A DNA stretch of 64,000 nucleotides from Paenibacillus eucommiae. GTDB lineage: Bacteria; Bacillota; Bacilli; Paenibacillales; NBRC-103111. Below the pieces are notes generated by a model that searched no databases, was not told where the DNA came from, and saw only the letters and a list, made by a program, of their open reading frames with translations. Each line of letters begins with the position of its first letter. The first letter of the stretch is position 1. The position numbers and the translations under genes are program-made. The stretch is from positions 124,001-188,000 of the forward strand of contig NZ_JAGGLB010000001.1 in assembly GCF_017874215.1 (NCBI RefSeq), read 5' to 3'. Of the stretch, positions 28,006-36,162 are shown in pieces.

Positions 28006-28374
28006 TTACTTCGGCCTGCGCACAGCAATCGCATCAATTTCAACGAGCAGATCATAATTCAAATCGCAATAAATCGTCGTACGTGCCGGGTACGGCGCTG
28101 TAAAGAATCGTCCATATACCTCATTAAATTTCCCGTACAGATCACGATCGGTTAAATACACATTCACTTTAACAATGGAATCCAGGTCCAGCCCGCCCTC
28201 CGCTAAAATAGCCCGAATATTCTCCATCGTAGCCACCGTCTGTGATTCAATATCCGGACCCACAATTTCACCTGTGACCGTATTCAGACCTCCTTGGCCT
28301 GACACATACATACAGCTTTCCGTTTCGAATGAACGGGATGCTGGCAATACCGTAAAAACTGTCTGCTCTTTCAT
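28006..28374 (-). CDS. RidA family protein, copy 2
   Basis: The protein has 122 aa from ATG 28374 (MKEQTVFTVLPA), with GGAGG 9 bases upstream; the frame is open further upstream but without a ribosome site. It has the RidA strand SGQGGLNTVTGE and the substrate-binding Arg in YPARTTIYCDL. It should clear enamine or imine intermediates. Its position two genes ahead of a PLP enzyme fits that role. It is diverged from the copy at 4545. Confidence 0.9.
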   Translation of the reverse strand: MKEQTVFTVLPASRSFETESCMYVSGQGGLNTVTGEIVGPDIESQTVATMENIRAILAEGGLDLDSIVKVNVYLTDRDLYGKFNEVYGRFFTAPYPARTTIYCDLNYDLLVEIDAIAVRRPK

Positions 28375-28399
28375 CTGGATCTTCCCTCCGTGTGTTCTT

Positions 28400-29521
28400 T
28401 TATTTATCAAACAGAAGCTCTGGTGTTTCCAATTTTTGATTTTGATGCAAAGCTTCCATGATATAGTTGATCAGTCCGCTGGACAGGAGAATGCGTTTTG
28501 CCGGAAACGGTTCTATCCCGGTGATGATAAAGTTCTCGATCATGCTTGTTAATGTTTCAAAATGCCGGAACGGGCGCTCCAGATCACCCACGCACATCGC
28601 ACTTGTAATTTCGCCCGACTCGCCCGACTTATGACGAAACGCAAAGCCCCATTGGTTGATCCAATCCTCCTGCTGCAGAACATATCCCTTCGTTCCATTC
28701 GCGTATTCGACTATAAACAGCACTGCCGTATCCTTCATACTTTTGGGGTAGACCTCTGCTTTGTCATAGCAGGCATATGCATGGGTCAACAGATCCTCCG
28801 GCCATTCCTTGCGAGCCAGCGCCGCCCAGATTTGTGCTCCCCGCAGCGCCTGAACAGCCCGAACGCCCATCTCACCACCGGCACGGGTCTCGGCAAGCGA
28901 CTGAAGCAGTTCTAGCGCATGATATCCATACGCTTCCATAACATCCGAAAAGCTAACGACAAGTATCTCGTCTGTTTCTTCCAGAAGCTTCCGGTCAAAT
29001 GCGGGAACCTGCGGCGTATGGGGAATTGAAGAACCACCCATGAACGGAAGGTTCCGCTTCTGGAGCTGCTCATACATCCATACTGTATCCGCAATGTTGT
29101 AGGATAAGTGCTTATCTGAGAATATGGGAACCTTGAGCTGCAAATCATCGAGCGCAAGTAGAACTTCTTCCAGAAACCGGCGGCGAGGGTACCATTTCCG
29201 CCCTAGCTCATCCTCAGGATAATCCCCATGCTCACCGATGATAATAACCCCGTCCAGACCCCCATCCGCATAGGGAGCTCTGATCGCTTCTTCAATCGTG
29301 GCATAGATGGGAATTTGACAGCGGGCCGCTGCTTCCCGGCTCATATCATTCTCCGGTACCTGATCGGTGTAAATAGCAGCGACCTCAACTTGCGGCTTAT
29401 ACTCATGATCGCCTAACAATCGGCCCAGAATAACGTCGGCATGGGAATTAAACCGATATTCAGTCACAATAACAGCTACTCGTTTGGCCTTTTCTTTCGG
29501 AATAGGATGCCACACGACCAT
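28400..29521 (-). CDS. Conserved-looking protein of unknown function (373 aa)
   Basis: The family is not recognised. The N-terminal 130 residues look like a Rossmann or flavodoxin-like alpha/beta fold (RVAVIVTEYRFNSHADVILG, then GLDGVIIIGEHGDYPEDELG), followed by IFSDKHLS and GGSSIPHTP. The C-terminal part resembles the substrate domain of Gfo/Idh-like proteins, but the GxGxxG and EKP motifs are absent. It overlaps the creatininase stop by a TGATG junction, so it is translationally coupled. It may act with the creatininase on the same substrate (inference). Confidence 0.75.
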   Translation of the reverse strand: MVVWHPIPKEKAKRVAVIVTEYRFNSHADVILGRLLGDHEYKPQVEVAAIYTDQVPENDMSREAAARCQIPIYATIEEAIRAPYADGGLDGVIIIGEHGDYPEDELGRKWYPRRRFLEEVLLALDDLQLKVPIFSDKHLSYNIADTVWMYEQLQKRNLPFMGGSSIPHTPQVPAFDRKLLEETDEILVVSFSDVMEAYGYHALELLQSLAETRAGGEMGVRAVQALRGAQIWAALARKEWPEDLLTHAYACYDKAEVYPKSMKDTAVLFIVEYANGTKGYVLQQEDWINQWGFAFRHKSGESGEITSAMCVGDLERPFRHFETLTSMIENFIITGIEPFPAKRILLSSGLINYIMEALHQNQKLETPELLFDK

Positions 29522-30300
29522 CAGATTTCACCTCCATTTTCCATCGCTTGTATAGTAGTTACCAGCCAATCCGCTACACACTTCGTGATGGCATCCAAAT
29601 AAATGCGGCCCGCAGCGGCTGTCGCCTGATACGGAGCATCTGTGTAACCATCCTGGCCGGTAAGCTCCCCGTGCTTCCCGATAAACGTGCCTGGTGCCCC
29701 TGTGTGAATCCAATCCCGGATTACATGAACGGTCTCCAAGCGGTCAGTTCGTACCAGGTCGGGCCGAAGCGCCATAACAGCAGCCGTTTCAAAGCCACCC
29801 GCATGTCCAGGAACGAGGCCGACTTCAGATGCCTGCAGCTCATCCAGCGCAGCGCCGGATACGCTCCAGTAAGAAGTAGAAGCCCCCCATATAGGGTGTT
29901 TCACGACCAGATCGTTCACAGTCTGGAGCATCATCGGGGCGTTCCCGCCGTGCGCGTTAACAAAAATAATCTTGCGGAAGCCGCCTGTCACTAAGCTTTC
30001 TCCCACATCCCGCAGCATCTGCAAATACGTGGCTGAGGAGTAGGATAGCGTACCTCCAAAGGAAAGGTGATGCTCCGAGCAGCCAATCGTGAGGACAGGA
30101 GACACTAGAATGTCTACGGTTTCGGCCGCTTGACGAACTGCTCCGGAAACTACATGCTCACAAATCAGGCTGTCGGTATACACAGGCAAATGAGGACCGT
30201 GCTGCTCTGTAGCAGCAAGCGGAACGACAATGGCACATCCGCCCTTCGCCCTCTGTGAAATCATTTCCCGTGTTAGATGATGCATATGAAATTCATTCAT
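29521..30300 (-). CDS. Creatininase (creatinine amidohydrolase) family protein
   Basis: The protein has 259 aa with the full creatininase metal-site set: ATEQHGPHLPVYTD, GCSEHHLSFGGT, NAHGGN and GHAGGFETA. The family cleaves cyclic or linear amide bonds (creatinine, formamidopyrimidines, mycofactocin precursor peptide). It starts 20 bp after the Tat-exported protein gene and is coupled to the 373-aa protein. There is no creatinase or sarcosine oxidase nearby, so creatinine itself is unlikely to be the substrate. Confidence 0.9.
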   Translation of the reverse strand: MNEFHMHHLTREMISQRAKGGCAIVVPLAATEQHGPHLPVYTDSLICEHVVSGAVRQAAETVDILVSPVLTIGCSEHHLSFGGTLSYSSATYLQMLRDVGESLVTGGFRKIIFVNAHGGNAPMMLQTVNDLVVKHPIWGASTSYWSVSGAALDELQASEVGLVPGHAGGFETAAVMALRPDLVRTDRLETVHVIRDWIHTGAPGTFIGKHGELTGQDGYTDAPYQATAAAGRIYLDAITKCVADWLVTTIQAMENGGEI

Positions 30301-30319
30301 AATTACAAGCCTCCAGACA

Positions 30320-32122
30320 CTACACGTAATAAAATGAGCCCATATTATTGTCTGACAAATAAAAATCTATGGACATATTAATCAGTGCGTTAGTAAGTAA
30401 TCCACTGCAAGACACATAAGCATCAGGACCAGCTACTACAAAATCCAACGTCACCGCCAGATCTCCAGTATCCACTACGTCAGCCCGTGGTATGATCATT
30501 TCCCAATTGCCTGTTGAATGCTTAAATGCGCTATATACAGATTCTCTGGTTACTGCCTCTCCTGGCACATTTTGATTATTGATGATTGTATAGGAGAGAT
30601 TCACCCGTAACCAGCCGATTCTGTCCGGGCTAAAATTTTTGAATCTGGCGATAACCTCACCGGAAGCATAATTCATAGCTTTGGTATATCGGATAGTATC
30701 CATATGTGTATACACTTGCGAATCCATTGGTATTTCTATGCCTTCTCGCAGGCTTTTGGTTGAGTAGCATACAAATTCCTGCAGCAACGAGGGATAAGAG
30801 CTTGAACCCAAAAAACCAAAAATGGTAGATTGATATCGAACCGGATATATGAGAGGCCTGTCAGATAGAACTTCCACTGAGCCATCCGAAATAGCAACTT
30901 TAACCGTCTTTCCATACATGCTCGCATATTCAGGCGTCGACTGATCCGTTGCATTACCTATAAGATAATCTCCGACCCTAATATGTGTTGACATGTTGTA
31001 ATATTCACCAATTTTAACAGGGGTAAAAGAAGTGATATCCAAGGCCACTGTTTTGGCGCTCATCGTGCTGTAACCGCCCACCGTCATAACGCCGTTGTAA
31101 ATATCCGCATAACGAGGCAAGTAAATCCCGGGAATAGCAAATACCCCTCTATTATAAACGTCCCCGTGCTCATCTATATCGAGCCTTGTAATATTATTTG
31201 TTTCTGTCCACGTTATCAGAAAATGAATAGATCCGTAGGAAGCTATGGAGGCATTGCCTATCGCCCCAATGCTGAATTGAGTCTCATTAGAAGGCACTCC
31301 GTTCACGAGATCAAATCTGTCAATCGTACCCATGCCCCAATTGGGAGCGTAGAGTCTGCCATTGATCACTTTGCAGGTCTGCATCCATCCCCCAAATTTA
31401 CGCGTATATTCAACCTTCGGTTGTAAGGCTGTGTCAATAATACGAAAAACTTTAATTTTATCATTAGTAAAAACAAAGAGATTATCGTTATAAATAGCCA
31501 TGGCTCTTGCATCAGCCCCGATGCCCAGATCCACCCTGAATACGACCTCGAGTATACCATTCCCTACAGGTCTTATTACACAAATATAGGAATGATCATC
31601 CAGTGAATAGCTACCTTTGAATAGGCAGTAAATTGCCCCCTTGTAGGGAATCACTGCCTCTGCTTCATCCGCGTTCTGACCCGCTGGCGGAGTCGGCTTG
31701 ACTCTCGCATACTCGTATAAACCATCTTCGCTAAGCTTGGCTTGCAACGAGTTTTCATTCACCTCTTCGAAAATACGCTTAAATCTCGCTCCCGATGTCG
31801 ATACCAAGACGTTTTTCATGTCGTCCATGGACGTCGTATCCAGAGCATCATAATAAAAGTGACCTTCCAAACCCCTATCCTTCACATAATAAATGAGATC
31901 TGCATCAGGAGCTGTGTCAGCTTGCAAAGCAGCAATTGTCGTGATCGTAACAAACTCTGAAACCGGGTCGGCATAAGCCCTATCCATCCCTCCCCTAACT
32001 AAACCAGTTGATGCTAACGCAACTCCCGCCAGCCCTAACGAAGCAAGGAGCTTCCGTCTGCTTATCGCGCTTTTTGCAGGTTCCGGAATGGGAGTACTCG
32101 TCAGTTCTTTTTCATCAAACAT
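30320..32122 (-). CDS. Tat-exported beta-propeller-like protein, cassette A
   Basis: The protein has 600 aa from ATG 32122 (MFDEKELTSTPIPEP), with AAGGAGG 9 bases upstream. A twin-arginine signal SRRKLLASLGLAGVALAS is clear. Residues about 50-125 form an N-terminal module (ITTIAALQADTAPDADLIYY, then GARFKRIFEE) shared with the cassette B protein at 46909. The remainder looks beta-rich, with repeated strands such as MAIYNDNLFVFT and VINGRLYAPNW suggesting a propeller. Tat export implies folding before secretion. No catalytic motif is recognised. Confidence 0.8.
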   Translation of the reverse strand: MFDEKELTSTPIPEPAKSAISRRKLLASLGLAGVALASTGLVRGGMDRAYADPVSEFVTITTIAALQADTAPDADLIYYVKDRGLEGHFYYDALDTTSMDDMKNVLVSTSGARFKRIFEEVNENSLQAKLSEDGLYEYARVKPTPPAGQNADEAEAVIPYKGAIYCLFKGSYSLDDHSYICVIRPVGNGILEVVFRVDLGIGADARAMAIYNDNLFVFTNDKIKVFRIIDTALQPKVEYTRKFGGWMQTCKVINGRLYAPNWGMGTIDRFDLVNGVPSNETQFSIGAIGNASIASYGSIHFLITWTETNNITRLDIDEHGDVYNRGVFAIPGIYLPRYADIYNGVMTVGGYSTMSAKTVALDITSFTPVKIGEYYNMSTHIRVGDYLIGNATDQSTPEYASMYGKTVKVAISDGSVEVLSDRPLIYPVRYQSTIFGFLGSSSYPSLLQEFVCYSTKSLREGIEIPMDSQVYTHMDTIRYTKAMNYASGEVIARFKNFSPDRIGWLRVNLSYTIINNQNVPGEAVTRESVYSAFKHSTGNWEMIIPRADVVDTGDLAVTLDFVVAGPDAYVSCSGLLTNALINMSIDFYLSDNNMGSFYYV

Positions 32123-32146
32123 GGGTTCATTCCTCCTTTTTTTGGA

Positions 32147-32183
32147 GCAAGCCCTATCCACCATGCTCAAAGATAGGGCTTGC
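32147..32183 (-). other. Intercistronic hairpin between SLH and Tat protein genes
   Basis: GCAAGCCCTATC and GATAGGGCTTGC form a perfect 12-bp stem with a 13-base loop in the 66-bp gap. There is no T run after it, so it looks like an mRNA-stabilising or processing hairpin rather than a terminator. Cassette B has a different hairpin at the same place. Confidence 0.7.
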
Positions 32184-32188
32184 GGTAA

Positions 32189-35100
32189 TCATTTCGACTG
32201 CAATTTCTGTAACATGGAATAAATCGCCATAATCGATTCCGCGCGGGTAACCGCATGCTGTGGATCAAATACTCGGTTTGATTTCCCTTGCAGCAATCCA
32301 ATTTCAGTGGCTGCATCAACAGCATTTAGCGCCCAATTGCTAATCTTTTCCCTGTCCGAATAATCCGAATAACCGGACGTTTGGATGCTCTTTTTTGTCT
32401 TCCATTCGTACGCCCTCACCAGGATCACAGCCATTTGTTCCCGCTGGATGATATCATCAGGGCCGAATGCACCGTTCCCATATCCATTCACCAGACCTTC
32501 CTCTACTGCTTTGGCTACCCAGCCTGCATACCAGGCGCCATCAGCTACATCGTGAAACGGAATGGTCGTGCTTTCCCCCAGGTTTAAGGCTTGAGCGAGC
32601 ATAGCTATATACTGCGCTCTCGTCATTTCCTCTTCAGGGAATAATTTGGCGCCCGTATCCTGAAGCAAATGCTTGGCACTCATCTCTTTGATAACATTTA
32701 GGGCCCAATGGCTCGCAGGTACATCAACATACTGCTTATCCAGCAGTATAGCAGCAAACGAACTATTGACATTCGCAAGCTGCGTTTCAATGCGGCCGCC
32801 TTGAACAGTCCCACCCATGAATTCCAGATTTCCTTTGTCATCGATTCCATAAACGCCAGTCAGCTTGTGATTTCCAGTTTGCTGGAGAGGCAAGGAGACC
32901 CGCACTTGCGGTAAGCTAACCGCAGTCACTTCTTTCCCATTAGACTGGACAGATAAGCTCAGCTCGCGTATTGAACCTTGCGGCGTTAACTTGGCGTTCG
33001 TGTTTAACTCTGCTTGTGCAAGCCGCTTCGATGCGATCTGCTGCGGCAGTGCTTGGAGCGATACCCATAAACCAGCCTGATTGCGATCCTTTTCCGCTAC
33101 TTGATTCCATAACGCCTTTATTCCATCAGCCGTTAACGTTGCTGTCATCTCCCCATCTGTAAAGATCAGCGAGCGGCCTTCTGCAGCCAGCTTACCGAGC
33201 TGATCCCAAGACACAAGCGCCTCTTTCAGGTCCTTGCCAAGATCAACAACGAGATTGCCTTCTGCATCAGACACGGGTTTGACCTGGGGTTCCGCTTGGG
33301 GCTGGGCACCAGGTCCAGACGTTACGGGTACATAAGAACCTGTGCTCTGCTCACTCACAGTAATTTCAGCTTCTGCTTGAAGCGCAATCCCTTTTAAAAC
33401 GGTATTCGCCACCACTTTGACCTTCCCAGGTTTAATGGCCTTCACGGATTTCAATTTACCTTTAGCACTAATTTCAGCCACTGAAGCATCCGTGCTTGCC
33501 AACTGAATGTCCGTATTGTTCAAAGCAATTTCCTTGCCTTGTGCATCCAGACCGCTGATCACCATGGGCAGGTTCTCTCCAACCTTCAAGTTGGTTGTGT
33601 CCATGTTTATTTTCATGCTTGTCGGTGCCCCTATCCATTCCCGTAAAAATACATCATCGACAAATATGTAATCACTGCCGGCCTCGCGTTTCACATAAAC
33701 TTCCGCTTCGCTGAACTGTGCAGGAGCTATAAAAGTCATGCTTCCCTTGCTGTATGCCGATGTGTTTATGTCGAAAGAATGCTCAGTAATTATCTGACTT
33801 TGGTCATCTTTGAAAATAATACCGATCTGGGCCTTGTCGTTCGCATTCAATACCTGCGCCCAAGCGCTTAATTCATACGCTCTGCCTCCAAGCAAATTAG
33901 TCAACTGCTGCTTTGCTCCTCCTACACGTTGGTTCAATGACAAGCCTACTGCACTCGAATAGGATACTTTCATTGATTTTACTGTTGCCTTTCTCTCAGC
34001 ACTGCCATAGAAGTCCCAATTCACTTTCCCCAGCTCAAATCCGCTGTTATAGATCCGATTCGTTCCCAATAGCTTTTCTTCGACTGCTTTCCTTCCTTCA
34101 ATAACGGAATTGAACCATGTTTCATCCACATCACCTGGGACTAACCAATTTCCATAATCATCTTCAGGCTCGTGATAAAACCAGACCATCTCCTCGCTCG
34201 TCCGTAGAGCGTACTCCAGTGTTGAGCGCATGATTTCCGGGCTCATCGGATATGCATTATTTACGTGATGCGTGTAAAGACCAAAACTGATTTTAACTGT
34301 ACTTGGATAGCTTTCTCGCAAATACTCGGGAATAAACTTATTTTCCTGGAAAGAGGGCATTTCATATTTGCGATATTGGTAAGCATCCATGAAATCCCCT
34401 TCTGACCGCCGGCTGTACAACTCTCCCCCATCTATAACCGCCCCTTGGTTTCCCCCTTCTACGACAGCTTCCATCATGCCTACAAACAAAGGACCATACA
34501 GATTCCAATAAGGAAGCTCCCCTTTGTTGAACCAGGTTGGCATCTTCTTGTCAGAAAGATAAGGACCGTGCAGATGTACGATTCTTGCATCCGGAATCTC
34601 ACCTAAAATAGCGTTCATAAGCTCTTTCCCCCGCTGCCGGGTCTTATCTTCGTATTCCTTCAATGTTTTATCTTTGTAAAAGGATAGCCGGGGATGATCC
34701 AGAAATGGAAACCAATACTCTTCATTATCAAAGAGGAAATTGTGAATGCCCACTTCCTTCGCCGCCCGTGCATAATTTTTGAAATTTTGCTCCACAATAT
34801 CCCAGGCTTCATCCACGAATACATCTCCCCAACCATCCGTTTGATCGGATTCATGGTAAGGTCTGCTAATATTAATTTGGAGATAATTATCTTTCAAATT
34901 GTTGAATAACCCTTTCAAAACCTTTAATTCCTCATAAATCTCTTCATAGGTGACCTCTTTACCGCGCATTAAACCGAGCCGGATATCAGGACTAATCAAT
35001 ATGCCATCGAATGGCAGTGAATCGATATGGTCAATATTTTTCTGTATCTGAGCCGGGGTACCCGAGTTGTCCACGAAAGCCTTTTCCATCAGAATTAATT

Positions 35101-36124
35101 TAGGTGTAGTTTTGCTCTCCTCGACAGGGATGTATTTATCAACGGCCGGGAGATCGTCATCCTTCTGACTAGGTGCTTCTGTCAAATAAAAATCGTCGGC
35201 ATATACCGAACCCGCTCCACCAATCTTGTAAATGACAAGGGTGGCACTGGAAAATTGGGCTGGGGCTTCAAAAAACAATTCATATTTTTGGTATTCTGCC
35301 GAATCCACTTCCGTTAATACACCTTGGCGGCCCAGCCCCGGGACATCCCAGAAATTAATGCCAAGCGCATTACTATCTGGCGGCCCTTCTCTTTTCGCAT
35401 AGAACTCCAACTTGTAACTCTTGCCTGGCTGAATGGGCAGCGTCTGTTCCAAACTGCTTTCTTGTACTCTTAAAGCCTTCTCGCCGCTATGGGCATCCGT
35501 AGTAATTTCGGCCTTAGTATCCTCCCATTCGACATCCCAGCCTGCTTTGTCTTCTTCGAAGCCTGGATTGGTCACAAGATTTGTGAGCTCCGTAAGAAGG
35601 AAGTCGTCGGCATACACAGAACCCTCTCCCGCAATCTTGTAAATGACAAGAGTGGCACTGGAAAATTGGGCTGGGGCTTCAAAAAACAGTTCATATTGCT
35701 GGTATCCTTCGGAATCTACCTCCGTTAATACACCTTGGCGGCCCATCCCCGGGACATCCCAGAAATTAATGCCAAGCGCATTACTATCTGGTGGTCCTTC
35801 TCTTTTTGCAAAGAACTCCAACTTGTAGCTCTTACCCGGTTGAATCGGCAGCGTCTGTTCCAAGCTGCTTGCTTGTACTTTTAAAGCCTTCTCACCGCTA
35901 TGAGCATCGGTAGTAATTTCGGCCTTAGTATCTTCCCATTCGACATCCCAGCCCGCTTTATCTTCTTCGAAGCCTGGATTAGTCACAAGATTCGTTGTTG
36001 GCAGCAGTAACTCCTGTCCCCCAGCCGCGTCTGCTGTTGTAGGCCGGACAGCAGGGAAGATGAATAATTGAATAATAAGGGCAAACACAATCCCTCTAAC
36101 AAGCATGGCATTGATTTTATTCAT
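32189..36124 (-). CDS. SLH-anchored multidomain carbohydrate-active protein, cassette A
   Basis: The protein has 1311 aa from ATG 36124 (MNKINAMLVRGIVF; GAGGAGG 8 bases upstream). Order: signal peptide; two nearly identical CBM-like domains (each starting TNLVTNPGFEEDKAGW, about 35-175 and 176-320); a TIM-barrel-like region (about 345-680: GILISPDIRLGLM, NFLFDNEEYWFPF); a third CBM-like domain (IYNSGFELG); a BIG2 Ig-like domain; a connector; three C-terminal SLH motifs (EEMTRAQYI, DIIQREQM, AVTRAESI). SLH motifs bind pyruvylated wall polymer, displaying the protein outside. The catalytic family is not recognised, so glycan hydrolysis is inferred. Confidence 0.85.
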   Translation of the reverse strand: MNKINAMLVRGIVFALIIQLFIFPAVRPTTADAAGGQELLLPTTNLVTNPGFEEDKAGWDVEWEDTKAEITTDAHSGEKALKVQASSLEQTLPIQPGKSYKLEFFAKREGPPDSNALGINFWDVPGMGRQGVLTEVDSEGYQQYELFFEAPAQFSSATLVIYKIAGEGSVYADDFLLTELTNLVTNPGFEEDKAGWDVEWEDTKAEITTDAHSGEKALRVQESSLEQTLPIQPGKSYKLEFYAKREGPPDSNALGINFWDVPGLGRQGVLTEVDSAEYQKYELFFEAPAQFSSATLVIYKIGGAGSVYADDFYLTEAPSQKDDDLPAVDKYIPVEESKTTPKLILMEKAFVDNSGTPAQIQKNIDHIDSLPFDGILISPDIRLGLMRGKEVTYEEIYEELKVLKGLFNNLKDNYLQINISRPYHESDQTDGWGDVFVDEAWDIVEQNFKNYARAAKEVGIHNFLFDNEEYWFPFLDHPRLSFYKDKTLKEYEDKTRQRGKELMNAILGEIPDARIVHLHGPYLSDKKMPTWFNKGELPYWNLYGPLFVGMMEAVVEGGNQGAVIDGGELYSRRSEGDFMDAYQYRKYEMPSFQENKFIPEYLRESYPSTVKISFGLYTHHVNNAYPMSPEIMRSTLEYALRTSEEMVWFYHEPEDDYGNWLVPGDVDETWFNSVIEGRKAVEEKLLGTNRIYNSGFELGKVNWDFYGSAERKATVKSMKVSYSSAVGLSLNQRVGGAKQQLTNLLGGRAYELSAWAQVLNANDKAQIGIIFKDDQSQIITEHSFDINTSAYSKGSMTFIAPAQFSEAEVYVKREAGSDYIFVDDVFLREWIGAPTSMKINMDTTNLKVGENLPMVISGLDAQGKEIALNNTDIQLASTDASVAEISAKGKLKSVKAIKPGKVKVVANTVLKGIALQAEAEITVSEQSTGSYVPVTSGPGAQPQAEPQVKPVSDAEGNLVVDLGKDLKEALVSWDQLGKLAAEGRSLIFTDGEMTATLTADGIKALWNQVAEKDRNQAGLWVSLQALPQQIASKRLAQAELNTNAKLTPQGSIRELSLSVQSNGKEVTAVSLPQVRVSLPLQQTGNHKLTGVYGIDDKGNLEFMGGTVQGGRIETQLANVNSSFAAILLDKQYVDVPASHWALNVIKEMSAKHLLQDTGAKLFPEEEMTRAQYIAMLAQALNLGESTTIPFHDVADGAWYAGWVAKAVEEGLVNGYGNGAFGPDDIIQREQMAVILVRAYEWKTKKSIQTSGYSDYSDREKISNWALNAVDAATEIGLLQGKSNRVFDPQHAVTRAESIMAIYSMLQKLQSK

Positions 36125-36162
36125 GGTTTGTTCCTCCTCATTACCTTCATTATCCAAATCTT

